Both the position numbers and the translations under genes were made by a program. From J089 sp964549745 (lineage in GTDB: Bacteria > Fidelibacterota > Marinisomatia > Marinisomatales > J089): DNA of 8,341 nt. Location of the stretch: contig CAZJWP010000101.1 in the NCBI GenBank assembly GCA_964549745.1, forward strand, positions 1 through 8,341, read 5' to 3'. This document shows positions 1-6,709 of this stretch, in pieces. The notes under the pieces are model-generated. The model was given only the letters and a program-made list of their open reading frames with translations, was not told where the DNA came from and ran no database searches. The first letter of the stretch is position 1. The number at the start of each line of letters is the position of its first letter.

Positions 1-42
1 ATTTCGAACCGATCCTTTTTCAGTGATGCTGTCCTGAATGGA

Positions 43-67
43 GTCCCACGGGAAAATCCCGTGGTAC
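43..67. repeat. Inverted repeat (hairpin), 7-8 bp core
   Basis: A perfect 7-bp inverted repeat, CCACGGG at 46-52 against CCCGTGG at 58-64, encloses AAAAT; an A-T pair can close it to a 3-nt loop. Past one mismatch (45/65), two more pairs (44/66 and 43/67) extend the stem. Neither strand has a T-run after the stem, so it does not look like an intrinsic terminator. Its CCACGG/CCGTGG core recurs in the terminator stem about 80 nt away. It may be a second RNA 3'-end structure, a protein-binding palindrome or part of a dispersed repeat; the sequence alone does not decide. Confidence 0.55.
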
Positions 68-93
68 CTTGTAAATGACGTCCATAAGGGCGA

Positions 94-111
94 CATCCCG
101 ATCGGGGGATG
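94..111. repeat. Small palindrome between terminator and hairpin
   Basis: CATCCC at 94-99 pairs with GGGATG at 106-111 around a 6-nt loop. Within it lies the perfect 10-base palindrome CCCGATCGGG at 97-106. It sits just beyond the T-run of the glmS terminator in the direction of transcription. A related ATCGGGAT string occurs at about 158-165, between the terminator and the glmS stop. Function unknown; it could be a backup 3'-end structure, an operator or part of a repeat element. Confidence 0.35.
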
Positions 112-114
112 ATT

Positions 115-150
115 AAAAAATGATTCAACCACGGCCATAGACCGTGGTTT
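115..150 (-). terminator. Intrinsic terminator after glmS
   Basis: AACCACGG (127-134) and CCGTGGTT (142-149) form a perfect 8-bp stem with a 7-nt loop. The stem begins about 20 nt after the glmS stop codon. Read on the minus strand, the stem is followed by a 6-nt spacer and then six T residues (from 120 down to 115). The spacer is longer than in a textbook terminator, which lowers confidence in efficiency. Position and strand fit the end of the operon. On the plus strand only a short TTTTCTCT follows the stem, so any activity in that direction would be weak. Confidence 0.65.
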
Positions 151-168
151 TCTCTATATCGGGATAAA

Positions 169-2007
169 TTATTCGACAGTGACGCTTTTTGCCAGATTCC
201 GTGGTTGGTCCACATCGCACCCGCGAATAACCGCTAAATGATAGGCCAGCAATTGTAACGGAATGGTGGCAATAATCGGAAAGATTTGACGGTGTGTCGT
301 CGGAATTTCAATTAAATAATCGGCCAGCTCTTCCAAATCCTGTGTGCGTTTATCGGTGAGAATAATGGTCCGGCCCTTCCGTGTTTTTACTTCCTGAATG
401 TTCGATAATATCTTTTCATATGTCGAATCATGCGGTGCAATAAATACAACCGGCATCTTTATGTCGATCAGGGCGATTGGTCCATGTTTCATTTCTGCGG
501 CTGGGTAACCTTCAGCGTGCAGGTAGGAAATTTCCTTTAATTTCAGCGCGCCTTCCAAAGCCACCGGAAAATTGAGTCCTCGTCCCAGGTATAAGAAATG
601 TTCAGCTAAAGCATTTTCACGAGCCACTCTTTCGATCGGCTCGCCGTTTTCCAAAATTTGTTTTACCATGGATCCCATGGAATTCATGGCCCCGGCGAAT
701 TTCCGTCCTTCTGAGGCCGACAATCCATTTCGACGACCCAGCATAAGAGCCAACAGGGTCAGGATAGTGACCTGGGCTGTAAACGCTTTTGTGGATGCGA
801 CCCCTATCTCGGGTCCGGCGTGAGTGTAAATCCCGCAATCTGTTTCCCGGGCAATACTGCTCCCCACCACATTACAAATACCAAGTGTCAGGGCGCCTTG
901 TTCTTTCGCCTTGCGTATCGCAGCCAAAGTATCGGCGGTTTCACCGGATTGACTGATTGCAATCACCACCGTATCACCGTCGACAACAGTCCGTCGATAA
1001 CGAAATTCGGAGGCGTATTCCACGTGCACCGGAATTCCGGCATATTGCTCAAGTAAATACTGACCGATTAAACCGGCATGCCAGGATGTCCCGCAAGCCG
1101 TAATGTAAAAACGGCTGGCATTTTCAATTCGGTCCAGGTAATCCCGAATTCCACCCAAGTGGGCGGTACCTTCTTCGGGATCCAACCGACCGCGCATGGT
1201 ATCCATGATGGTTTGTTCCTGTTCATGGATTTCCTTAAGCATGAAATGGGGATAATTCCCTTTTTCGATTTGCTCTACTGACCAGTTAAGTTCAGTCACC
1301 GTCGGTTTAACGGATTGATTATCACAAATCTTCTTGATCTCATAACCGTCCGAATTTAGGGTAACCATCTCTCCTTCCTTCAGATACACCACATTTCGTG
1401 TGTGATCCACCAACGGGGAAGCATCACTCCCGAGGAAAAATTCGCCATCACCAATTCCAAGCACCAGCGGACTCCCCAATCGCGCTGCAACAAGCTGGTT
1501 GGGATTTGAAGCATGCATGGCTACAATTCCGTAAGCGCCGATAACACTTTGCAGAGCCTGGCGGACGGCTTCACTAAAGTCCAGATTCCCTGAGCTATAA
1601 ATATGACTAATAAGCTGAACCAAAACTTCACTATCCGTTTCAGTTTTAAAGACTACACCTTCTTTTTCCAGTTGTGATTTTAATATTTGATAATTTTCGA
1701 TTATACCGTTATGGATCAGTGCGGTTTGCCCGGTGGAATCAATGTGCGGATGAGCATTGGTGTCATTGGGTTCTCCATGCGTTGCCCATCGCGTATGCGC
1801 CATACCTACCGTTCCGGTGATGGGCGCATTTTTCACAGCAGATTCCAGGACTTTCACCTTTCCGGTCCGTTTGACCACCTGGATGTGGTCAGAATTAAAT
1901 ATCGCCAGACCGGCGGAATCGTATCCACGGTACTCCAGGCGCTTTAAACCCTGAATTAACAAAGGCGCTGCGTTTTTATTTCCCAGATATCCAACTATTC
2001 CACACAT
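169..2007 (-). CDS. glmS: Glutamine--fructose-6-phosphate aminotransferase (isomerizing)
   Basis: Cytosolic enzyme that makes glucosamine-6-phosphate from fructose-6-phosphate and glutamine, the first step to UDP-GlcNAc and so to peptidoglycan and other amino-sugar polymers. The N-terminal class II amidotransferase domain opens with MCGIVGYLG, so Cys2 becomes the N-terminal nucleophile after Met removal. LEYRGYDSAG (24-33), HTRWATHG (71-78) and HNGIIENY (99-106) are family signatures. Two SIS sugar-isomerase domains follow, with ACGTSWHA (304-311), SQSGETADT (352-360, sugar-phosphate binding) and a later EGALKLKEISYLHAEGYPAAE/KHGP region. The C-terminus LAKSVTVE carries the conserved lysine (Lys607). 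At 612 aa it is close to E. coli GlmS (609). The ATG start is fixed by the catalytic Cys2 and by a GGAGAG Shine-Dalgarno. It is the last gene of the block, 32 nt after guaA and just before a terminator. The leader is too short for a glmS ribozyme. Confidence 0.98.
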   Translation of the reverse strand: MCGIVGYLGNKNAAPLLIQGLKRLEYRGYDSAGLAIFNSDHIQVVKRTGKVKVLESAVKNAPITGTVGMAHTRWATHGEPNDTNAHPHIDSTGQTALIHNGIIENYQILKSQLEKEGVVFKTETDSEVLVQLISHIYSSGNLDFSEAVRQALQSVIGAYGIVAMHASNPNQLVAARLGSPLVLGIGDGEFFLGSDASPLVDHTRNVVYLKEGEMVTLNSDGYEIKKICDNQSVKPTVTELNWSVEQIEKGNYPHFMLKEIHEQEQTIMDTMRGRLDPEEGTAHLGGIRDYLDRIENASRFYITACGTSWHAGLIGQYLLEQYAGIPVHVEYASEFRYRRTVVDGDTVVIAISQSGETADTLAAIRKAKEQGALTLGICNVVGSSIARETDCGIYTHAGPEIGVASTKAFTAQVTILTLLALMLGRRNGLSASEGRKFAGAMNSMGSMVKQILENGEPIERVARENALAEHFLYLGRGLNFPVALEGALKLKEISYLHAEGYPAAEMKHGPIALIDIKMPVVFIAPHDSTYEKILSNIQEVKTRKGRTIILTDKRTQDLEELADYLIEIPTTHRQIFPIIATIPLQLLAYHLAVIRGCDVDQPRNLAKSVTVE

Positions 2008-2013
2008 AAAACA

Positions 2014-2019
2014 CTCTCC
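2014..2019 (-). promoter_or_regulatory. Shine-Dalgarno of glmS
   Basis: GGAGAG on the minus strand, separated by 6 nt (TGTTTT) from the ATG at 2007. It is one of only two clear ribosome-binding sites in the block and lies in the 32-nt guaA-glmS gap, the widest gap between genes here. Confidence 0.7.
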
Positions 2020-2039
2020 ATGTTAAAAGACCCTATAAT

Positions 2040-3584
2040 TTACTCCCATTCAATGGTTCCCGGTGGTTTACTCGTGACATCCATCACCACACGATTTACC
2101 CCGGCCACTGAATTGACAATTTCACTCGACAGCTTTCGAAGGACATGATCCGGTATTGCAAACCAGTCCGCCGTCATGCCGTCGATGCTGGTTACCGCCC
2201 GTAGTGCGATAACATTATCATAGGTACGTTGGTCTCCCATAACGCCCACCGTTCGAACTGGGAGCAATGCTGCAAAGGCCTGCCAAATTTCCGTATACAA
2301 ACCCTCCTCATGCAGAACGCGCATAAAGATTTCATCGGCATTTCGGAGAATATTCAACCGATCCTCCGTGAGGGGTCCCAGAACACGTACAGCCAGCCCC
2401 GGACCCGGGAATGGATGCCGGTTGATCAGAGATTCCGGTAATCCCAATTCCCGCCCAACATTCCGAACTTCATCTTTGAACAGATCCCGGAGTGGTTCGA
2501 TCAACTCGAGATCCATGTTTTCAGGAAGCCCGCCCACGTTGTGGTGCGATTTAATCACGGCCGCCGCGCCGCGTCCGGCATTGACACCGCTTTCAATTAC
2601 ATCCGGGTACAACGTTCCCTGTGCAAGAAAGTCTACCTTCCCAAACGCTTTGGAAACCTTTTCGAATGAACGAATGAATTGATCCCCGATGATTTTCCGT
2701 TTCTTTTCCGGATCGTCCACATCTTTCAAACGGGACAGGAACACTTCCGACTCATCCGCCAGGTGGATATTGACGCCCAGTCCGTCTTTCAAGGCAGCGA
2801 CACAATCTTTGGCTTCATTTTTCCTGAGCAACCCGTGATCAATCATCACGGCCACAGCCTGTCCGCCAATGGCGCGATGCAATAAAGAAGCCGTCACCGA
2901 CGAATCCACTCCGCCGCTAACCGCCACCAATACGTTGCGATTGCCAACTTTTTCACGAATGATCTTCACCTGATCCTGGATGAAATTCCCGGGTGTCCAG
3001 TTTGAGGAACACTTGGCTATGCGAAAAAGGAAATTCCTCAGGATGGTCTCACCTTCTAAAGTGTGAACTACTTCCGGATGGAATTGGATTCCAATCCGTG
3101 TATCGTCTTCATTGCCAATTGCGGCAATGACCGAATTCGACGTTTTCGCCAAAATCTTCCAATTCTCAGGAACAGAGCCAACCCGGTCTTTATGACTCAT
3201 CCAAACCTGGGTTTGGGATGTTACATTTCGGAATAAAACGTTGGGATCTGTGATATCAATATAAGCAGTTCCGTATTCACCGCTTCCCTCTGAGATGACC
3301 TTCCCGCCCAAATGCTTTGCCATGAGTTGCATTCCATAGCAAATTCCCAAAATCGGGATCGGAAGCCGGAGAATGTTGGGATCAATTTCCGGGGCTCCCG
3401 GATCGTTTACACTGGATGGTCCGCCGGATAGGATGATCCCCTGCGGATTTTTACTTTCCAGTTCCGAAAGAGTTATTTTATGTGAGACAATTTCAGAAAA
3501 GACATGCTGTTCCCGAATGCGTCGCGCGATGAGCTGCGTATACTGACTGCCATAATCCAGAATGACAATCCCGCCAGTGTACAT
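2040..3584 (-). CDS. guaA: GMP synthase (glutamine-hydrolysing)
   Basis: Converts XMP to GMP using ATP and glutamine, the last step of de novo guanine nucleotide synthesis. The N-terminal class I amidotransferase has ILDYGSQYTQLIARRIRE at 8-25, nucleophile Cys82 in GICYGMQ, and His169/Glu171 in QFHPEVVHT. The ATP-pyrophosphatase domain has the PP-loop SGGVDSS (223-229) and QGTLYPDVIES (322-332). The C-terminal dimerisation domain ends in the typical PPGTIEWE. Chosen start: ATG at 3584, giving 514 aa. A TTG six codons upstream (3602) would give 520 aa, but those extra codons lie inside the end of surE and lack homology to known GuaA N-termini. With the ATG, the surE stop and the guaA start share one base (TGATG), the usual form of translational coupling. 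There is no strong Shine-Dalgarno; only a GGGG lies upstream. All catalytic residues are present. Confidence 0.97.
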   Translation of the reverse strand: MYTGGIVILDYGSQYTQLIARRIREQHVFSEIVSHKITLSELESKNPQGIILSGGPSSVNDPGAPEIDPNILRLPIPILGICYGMQLMAKHLGGKVISEGSGEYGTAYIDITDPNVLFRNVTSQTQVWMSHKDRVGSVPENWKILAKTSNSVIAAIGNEDDTRIGIQFHPEVVHTLEGETILRNFLFRIAKCSSNWTPGNFIQDQVKIIREKVGNRNVLVAVSGGVDSSVTASLLHRAIGGQAVAVMIDHGLLRKNEAKDCVAALKDGLGVNIHLADESEVFLSRLKDVDDPEKKRKIIGDQFIRSFEKVSKAFGKVDFLAQGTLYPDVIESGVNAGRGAAAVIKSHHNVGGLPENMDLELIEPLRDLFKDEVRNVGRELGLPESLINRHPFPGPGLAVRVLGPLTEDRLNILRNADEIFMRVLHEEGLYTEIWQAFAALLPVRTVGVMGDQRTYDNVIALRAVTSIDGMTADWFAIPDHVLRKLSSEIVNSVAGVNRVVMDVTSKPPGTIEWE

Positions 3585-4354
3585 CAATCGTTCAAACCCC
3601 AAGTATTAAGTTCGTCTAAAAATGCATCATTTGTCAGTTGGTAATGGATCGGTGTTACCGTCACAAATCCCTGCTCCAAAAGGACATTGTCCGCATCATC
3701 AGCTTTAGACGGATCCACGCTTTCACCGGTCATCCAATAATAGTGTCTTCCACGTGGATCTTCACGCTCTTCAAAGCGGTCGTGGAAAAACACATTTCCC
3801 TGACGCGCGACCTGGATACCCTGAATCTCGTTTTGGGCAATATCCGGCACATTGACATTGATCAGGGTTCCCCAGGGCAGTGGATTGTTCAATACTTTTT
3901 TAGCCAAAATTCGGGCGAAAGCCTGCGCTGTTTCCCAGTGTTTTCCGCGGAAACCTTCCAGGCTAATAGCCATCGATTTGATTCCCAGCATTGTCCCCTC
4001 TGTCGCTGCCGATACCGTACCTGAATAAATGATATTATTACCCACATTCGCTCCTGAATTAATCCCGGAAATGATTAAGTCCGGCTTTCGATCCAAAAGC
4101 GATCTAACAGCAATTTTAACACAATCTGCCGGTGTCCCGGTGACCGCAAAACCGGTAAATCCGCTGCGCCGCGTGACCGGTTGTGTGCGAATGGGATCGG
4201 CAATGGTAATAGCGTGTCCAACCGCACTTTTTTCGGAATCGGGCGCCACCACAATGACATCCCCGATATCAGTCATGGCTTCCCAAAGGGCATAGATTCC
4301 AGCGGCAAATATCCCATCATCGTTTGTGATCAGGATATACGGTTTAGTTGCCAT
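3584..4354 (-). CDS. surE: 5'/3'-nucleotidase SurE
   Basis: Divalent-metal-dependent nucleoside monophosphate phosphatase of the SurE survival-protein family; known members dephosphorylate 5'- and 3'-nucleotides and some also short polyphosphate. The 256-aa length is normal for the family. The N-terminal ILITNDDG gives metal ligands Asp12 and Asp13. Ser43 in APDSEKSAVGHAIT and Asn99 in SGINSGANVG complete the expected metal site, followed by IYSGTVSAATEG. GTPADCVK at 73-80 is also conserved. The ATG start overlaps the end of accD by 11 nt and the TGA stop shares one base with the guaA start. Ribosome binding is weak (GGGT about 10 nt upstream), so translation probably depends on coupling from accD. 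Adjacency to guaA places a nucleotide-hydrolysing enzyme beside a GMP-making one; a functional link is inference only. Confidence 0.96.
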   Translation of the reverse strand: MATKPYILITNDDGIFAAGIYALWEAMTDIGDVIVVAPDSEKSAVGHAITIADPIRTQPVTRRSGFTGFAVTGTPADCVKIAVRSLLDRKPDLIISGINSGANVGNNIIYSGTVSAATEGTMLGIKSMAISLEGFRGKHWETAQAFARILAKKVLNNPLPWGTLINVNVPDIAQNEIQGIQVARQGNVFFHDRFEEREDPRGRHYYWMTGESVDPSKADDADNVLLEQGFVTVTPIHYQLTNDAFLDELNTWGLND

Positions 4355-5186
4355 TGAGCATACCCATTAATTTTGCCAGTGTGGCTTTTAATTCCCTCCG
4401 CGTAACAATATGGTCCACAAAACCTTTTTCCATCAAAAATTCGGACCGTTGAAATCCATTCGGTAAATCCTGGCCGATGGTCTGTTTGATTACCCGCGGT
4501 CCGGCAAAACCGATAAATGCACCCGGCTCAGCTAAAATGATATCACCTAACATTCCATAACTTGCCGTAACACCTCCGCTTGTGGGATCGGTTAACACCG
4601 GAATGTAAAGTCCACCCTGTTCGGAGAATTTGGCCAAATATGCGCTGGTCTTAGCCATTTGCATTAATGAAAGCGCACCTTCCTGCATTCGGGCGCCACC
4701 GGAAGCACAGACCAGGATCAGCGGAGTGTGATGGGTGGTTGCAAATTCGATCAAACGAGAAACCTTTTCACCAACAACAGAACCCATGCTTCCACCGATA
4801 AAACCAAAATTCATGATTCCAAGTGCAATCGGGTGTTTTTCTAATTTTCCCTCAAAACAAAGAATCGCTTCGCCGGTTCCGGTTTTCTTCTCCGCTTTCT
4901 TGATCTGATCGGAATAATTCCGACCTTCCTTAAAATTCAACGGATTTCCGGAATGGAGATCGTCAAATAATTCGGTTTCCGATCCTTCATCCAAAAGCAA
5001 ATCCTTGTACATCTGCGGTTGAACCCGAAAATGATATTCACAATGGTGGCAGACCGAATAAGCCTTATCTAATTCCGGTTTGTAGATAATCTCGTTACAG
5101 GACGGACATTTAATCCACAAACCGTCGGGAATGTCCTTTTTGCCCGAATCCAATAAATTTTTCTTTTTACGTACGAACCAGCTCAC
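4344..5186 (-). CDS. accD: Acetyl-CoA carboxylase carboxyltransferase, beta subunit
   Basis: Beta subunit of the carboxyltransferase half of acetyl-CoA carboxylase. With AccA it moves the carboxyl group from biotin on AccB to acetyl-CoA, giving malonyl-CoA for fatty-acid synthesis. An N-terminal C4 zinc ribbon is formed by Cys27, Cys30, Cys46 and Cys49, the same spacing and positions as in E. coli AccD. The crotonase-like core has FIGGSMGSVVGEK (129-141), SGGARMQEG (162-170) and TDPTSGGVTAS (199-209). The protein is 280 aa, slightly shorter than E. coli's 304. The start is GTG, supported by a strong Shine-Dalgarno 6 nt upstream and by the family N-terminus MSWF. It follows rimI by 18 nt and overlaps surE by 11 nt. 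accA is not in the window, which is common, as accA and accD are often unlinked. Confidence 0.97.
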   Translation of the reverse strand: MSWFVRKKKNLLDSGKKDIPDGLWIKCPSCNEIIYKPELDKAYSVCHHCEYHFRVQPQMYKDLLLDEGSETELFDDLHSGNPLNFKEGRNYSDQIKKAEKKTGTGEAILCFEGKLEKHPIALGIMNFGFIGGSMGSVVGEKVSRLIEFATTHHTPLILVCASGGARMQEGALSLMQMAKTSAYLAKFSEQGGLYIPVLTDPTSGGVTASYGMLGDIILAEPGAFIGFAGPRVIKQTIGQDLPNGFQRSEFLMEKGFVDHIVTRRELKATLAKLMGMLNGN

Positions 5187-5190
5187 CTGG

Positions 5191-5198
5191 CCCCTCCC
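5191..5198 (-). promoter_or_regulatory. Strong Shine-Dalgarno of accD
   Basis: GGGAGGGG on the minus strand contains a GGAGG match (5197-5193) with a 6-nt spacer to the GTG at 5186. It is the strongest ribosome-binding site in the window. It decides the GTG start and suggests accD is translated independently of rimI. Confidence 0.75.
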
Positions 5199-5204
5199 TT
5201 TTGA

Positions 5205-5636
5205 TTATGAAATATTTTTAACCAAAACCAACGCATCTTCACCATCCGAATAATAGTGGGGAATCTCTGCGTGTTGTTGAAAACCTTCATCTAAATACAG
5301 TTGAATCGCCGGCCAGTTGGATCGTTTTACTTCTAAATGTATTTCCAGATTTTCAGGCAATGCATTTATGTACGATCGAAGGAATTTCTTCCCCCAACCA
5401 CGATGTTGCCAGGGTCTGTCGATGGCAAAATTCAGAATATGTACATCGCCAGCTTCTTCGCGGGCGGTTAAATAACCAATCAGGTTTTCCTCAAGTTCTA
5501 TCACCCAGGTACTCATCTGATTTACGCCAAGTAATACACCCAAAAGTTCATCTTTTGACCAAGGCTCTTCGAATACATTTTGTTCGATACGATGTATGGA
5601 TGTCAGGTCATAAATGGTTGCCGGTCTAATCTTCAT
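5205..5636 (-). CDS. rimI: Ribosomal protein S18-alanine N-acetyltransferase
   Basis: GNAT-family acetyltransferase of the RimI type, expected to acetylate the N-terminal alanine of ribosomal protein S18 using acetyl-CoA. From the ATG (143 aa) the N-terminus MKIRPATIYDL is typical, and NVFEEPWS (20-27) matches the RimI substrate-loop region. The acetyl-CoA pyrophosphate loop is QHRGWG (77-82, Q-x-x-G-x-G). LEVKRSN (101-107) and AIQLYLDEGF (110-119) give the candidate catalytic Glu102 and Tyr114. YYSDGEDALVL near the end is also RimI-like. A GTG directly before the ATG (5639) would add one residue and begins right after the tsaB stop; ATG is preferred. No Shine-Dalgarno is visible, so coupling to tsaB is likely. 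Exact substrate is inferred from family and from the tsaB neighbour. Confidence 0.9.
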   Translation of the reverse strand: MKIRPATIYDLTSIHRIEQNVFEEPWSKDELLGVLLGVNQMSTWVIELEENLIGYLTAREEAGDVHILNFAIDRPWQHRGWGKKFLRSYINALPENLEIHLEVKRSNWPAIQLYLDEGFQQHAEIPHYYSDGEDALVLVKNIS

Positions 5637-5639
5637 CAC

Positions 5640-6281
5640 TCAGTGTAGCTTGAAGGTTGCAATATACTCAGGCGTTAATTCAAATGCATCGGATATGTGA
5701 CGCGTTTCAAAGTCCCGGGCAGCCAAAGCGCCGATGGATCGAACGGTAGGTTGAACGCATAATCCATTCGAAGGTGTTGGCAATTCTTTTCCGCCAAACC
5801 AATAGACAACCGGAACAGTTCCATCCCGGCCTTTTAACCAGGAATCCATGGATTCAATCCTGGCCTGGTTTACAGCTTCCCAGCGATCCGAATCCTTTTC
5901 CCACTTCTGTATATAAATCTGATTGCCATGTGAATACAACAGGGTGACCAGTTGCTTTTCTTCCGTGTTGCTTGCTGTAACCAAACCTTCAAGTGTGGAA
6001 ATAGGAATCAACGGTAGTCCGTGGCTGTAGGCCAGCCCTTTGGCAAAACTAAGCCCCACTCGTAATCCCGTAAACGAACCGGGACCGATAGACAGGGCAA
6101 TTCCGTCCAAGTCTTTTATAGTCCACTGACTGTTCGTTAACAGTTGTTCCACAAATAAGGGCAATTTTTGTGCGTGCTGTCGTGGAATGGATTCTTCAAT
6201 AACATCCACGATCTTTGAACCTTCCATTAAGGCGACACCACAAATTTCCGTGGCTGTTTCCAAAGCCAGAATCCGTCTCAT
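5640..6281 (-). CDS. tsaB: tRNA threonylcarbamoyladenosine synthesis protein TsaB
   Basis: Inactive ASKHA-fold paralogue of TsaD. It forms the TsaB-TsaD dimer that, with TsaE, transfers the threonylcarbamoyl group to A37 of ANN-decoding tRNAs. The N-terminus RILALETATEICGVAL gives the first beta-hairpin of the fold. RQHAQKL (34-40) and the hallmark SIGPGSFTGLRVG (64-76), followed by LSFAKGLAYSHGLPLIPISTLEGL, are clear TsaB signatures. The C-terminal half is less conserved, as is usual; total length 213 aa is within the family range. The ATG overlaps the tsaE stop in an ATGA arrangement, implying coupled synthesis of two partners of one complex. The TGA stop is followed immediately by the rimI GTG/ATG in the same frame. 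tsaD is not in the window. Confidence 0.95.
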   Translation of the reverse strand: MRRILALETATEICGVALMEGSKIVDVIEESIPRQHAQKLPLFVEQLLTNSQWTIKDLDGIALSIGPGSFTGLRVGLSFAKGLAYSHGLPLIPISTLEGLVTASNTEEKQLVTLLYSHGNQIYIQKWEKDSDRWEAVNQARIESMDSWLKGRDGTVPVVYWFGGKELPTPSNGLCVQPTVRSIGALAARDFETRHISDAFELTPEYIATFKLH

Positions 6282-6709
6282 ACTCTGCTTAACCTGAAGG
6301 TGCGGAAATCCGGTCTTTCGGATATCCGATCAATTGCAATGGAAACCACATTGTCCGGCAAAAGTGACTTTATATTTTCTGCCCATTCAATCAAAGTGAT
6401 CCCGTCTTCCGGATAGAGGTAGTTTTCTCCACCTATTTCCAGGAAATCCCGCGGAGATTCAATTCTATAGCAATCGATGTGATAAAGTTTGCGGCTGGTT
6501 CCCGTATATTCACTGATTAATTTAAATGTGGGTGAACTCACCGATTGAGTCACACCTATCGCTTCGGCGACGAATTGCGTAAACGTCGTTTTTCCTGTTC
6601 CCAACTCACCGTTCAAGGCAACAACTGTTCCGTTCTCCCAGGTGGGAGTCAATTCCACAGCCAACGCCCGGGTGTCGCTTAGCGATTCAATTTCTACGAT
6701 TCGATCCAC
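6278..6709 (-). CDS. tsaE: tRNA threonylcarbamoyladenosine synthesis ATPase TsaE
   Basis: P-loop ATPase that binds TsaBD and powers turnover in t6A37 tRNA modification. The Walker A motif is GELGTGKTT (34-42), followed by SSPTF (58-62), YHIDCYRI (76-83) and IEW (107-109), all family signatures. Length is 143 aa, typical. The start is GTG at 6709, which directly abuts the TAA of the upstream porX-like gene in the same reading frame. No ATG lies before the Walker A motif; the only later alternative is a GTG at residue 18, which would cut the N-terminal strand. No Shine-Dalgarno is visible, so translation probably depends on termination at porX. It overlaps tsaB by 4 nt (ATGA). Confidence 0.95.
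   Translation of the reverse strand: MDRIVEIESLSDTRALAVELTPTWENGTVVALNGELGTGKTTFTQFVAEAIGVTQSVSSPTFKLISEYTGTSRKLYHIDCYRIESPRDFLEIGGENYLYPEDGITLIEWAENIKSLLPDNVVSIAIDRISERPDFRTFRLSRV

Noticed and set aside
1..15. GGTTCGAAAT on the minus strand at the left edge resembles a tRNA T-arm
   Set aside because: No matching D-arm, anticodon stem (5 bp with 7-nt loop) or acceptor stem is found upstream, and the base expected to be C61 is T. Chance resemblance.
1..96. Possible partial gene on the minus strand running off the left edge, with ATG at 96-94 and 32 open codons
   Set aside because: A second minus-strand frame is also open here and the stretch contains a strong palindrome, so openness says little. 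There is no clear Shine-Dalgarno and no recognisable protein. An AAAGGA at 18-13 might instead serve a start just beyond the edge; this cannot be judged from the window.
572..1954. Plus-strand and out-of-frame ORFs of 65-86 codons inside glmS, and one of 73 codons on the minus strand (617-838)
   Set aside because: They lie wholly inside a confidently identified gene in other frames, carry no recognisable domain or signal and have no supporting start site. They are shadows of glmS codon use.
2008..2039. glmS ribozyme or leader riboswitch upstream of glmS
   Set aside because: The guaA-glmS gap is only 32 nt, far too short for the ribozyme, and holds just a Shine-Dalgarno.
2229..4295. Plus-strand ORFs of 68-128 codons opposite guaA and surE, and a 61-codon minus-strand ORF at 4075-4260
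   Set aside because: All are fully antisense to, or out of frame with, conserved housekeeping genes, and their translations look like no known protein. The longest (3638-4024) has the low-complexity Ser/His/Phe mix typical of antisense frames.
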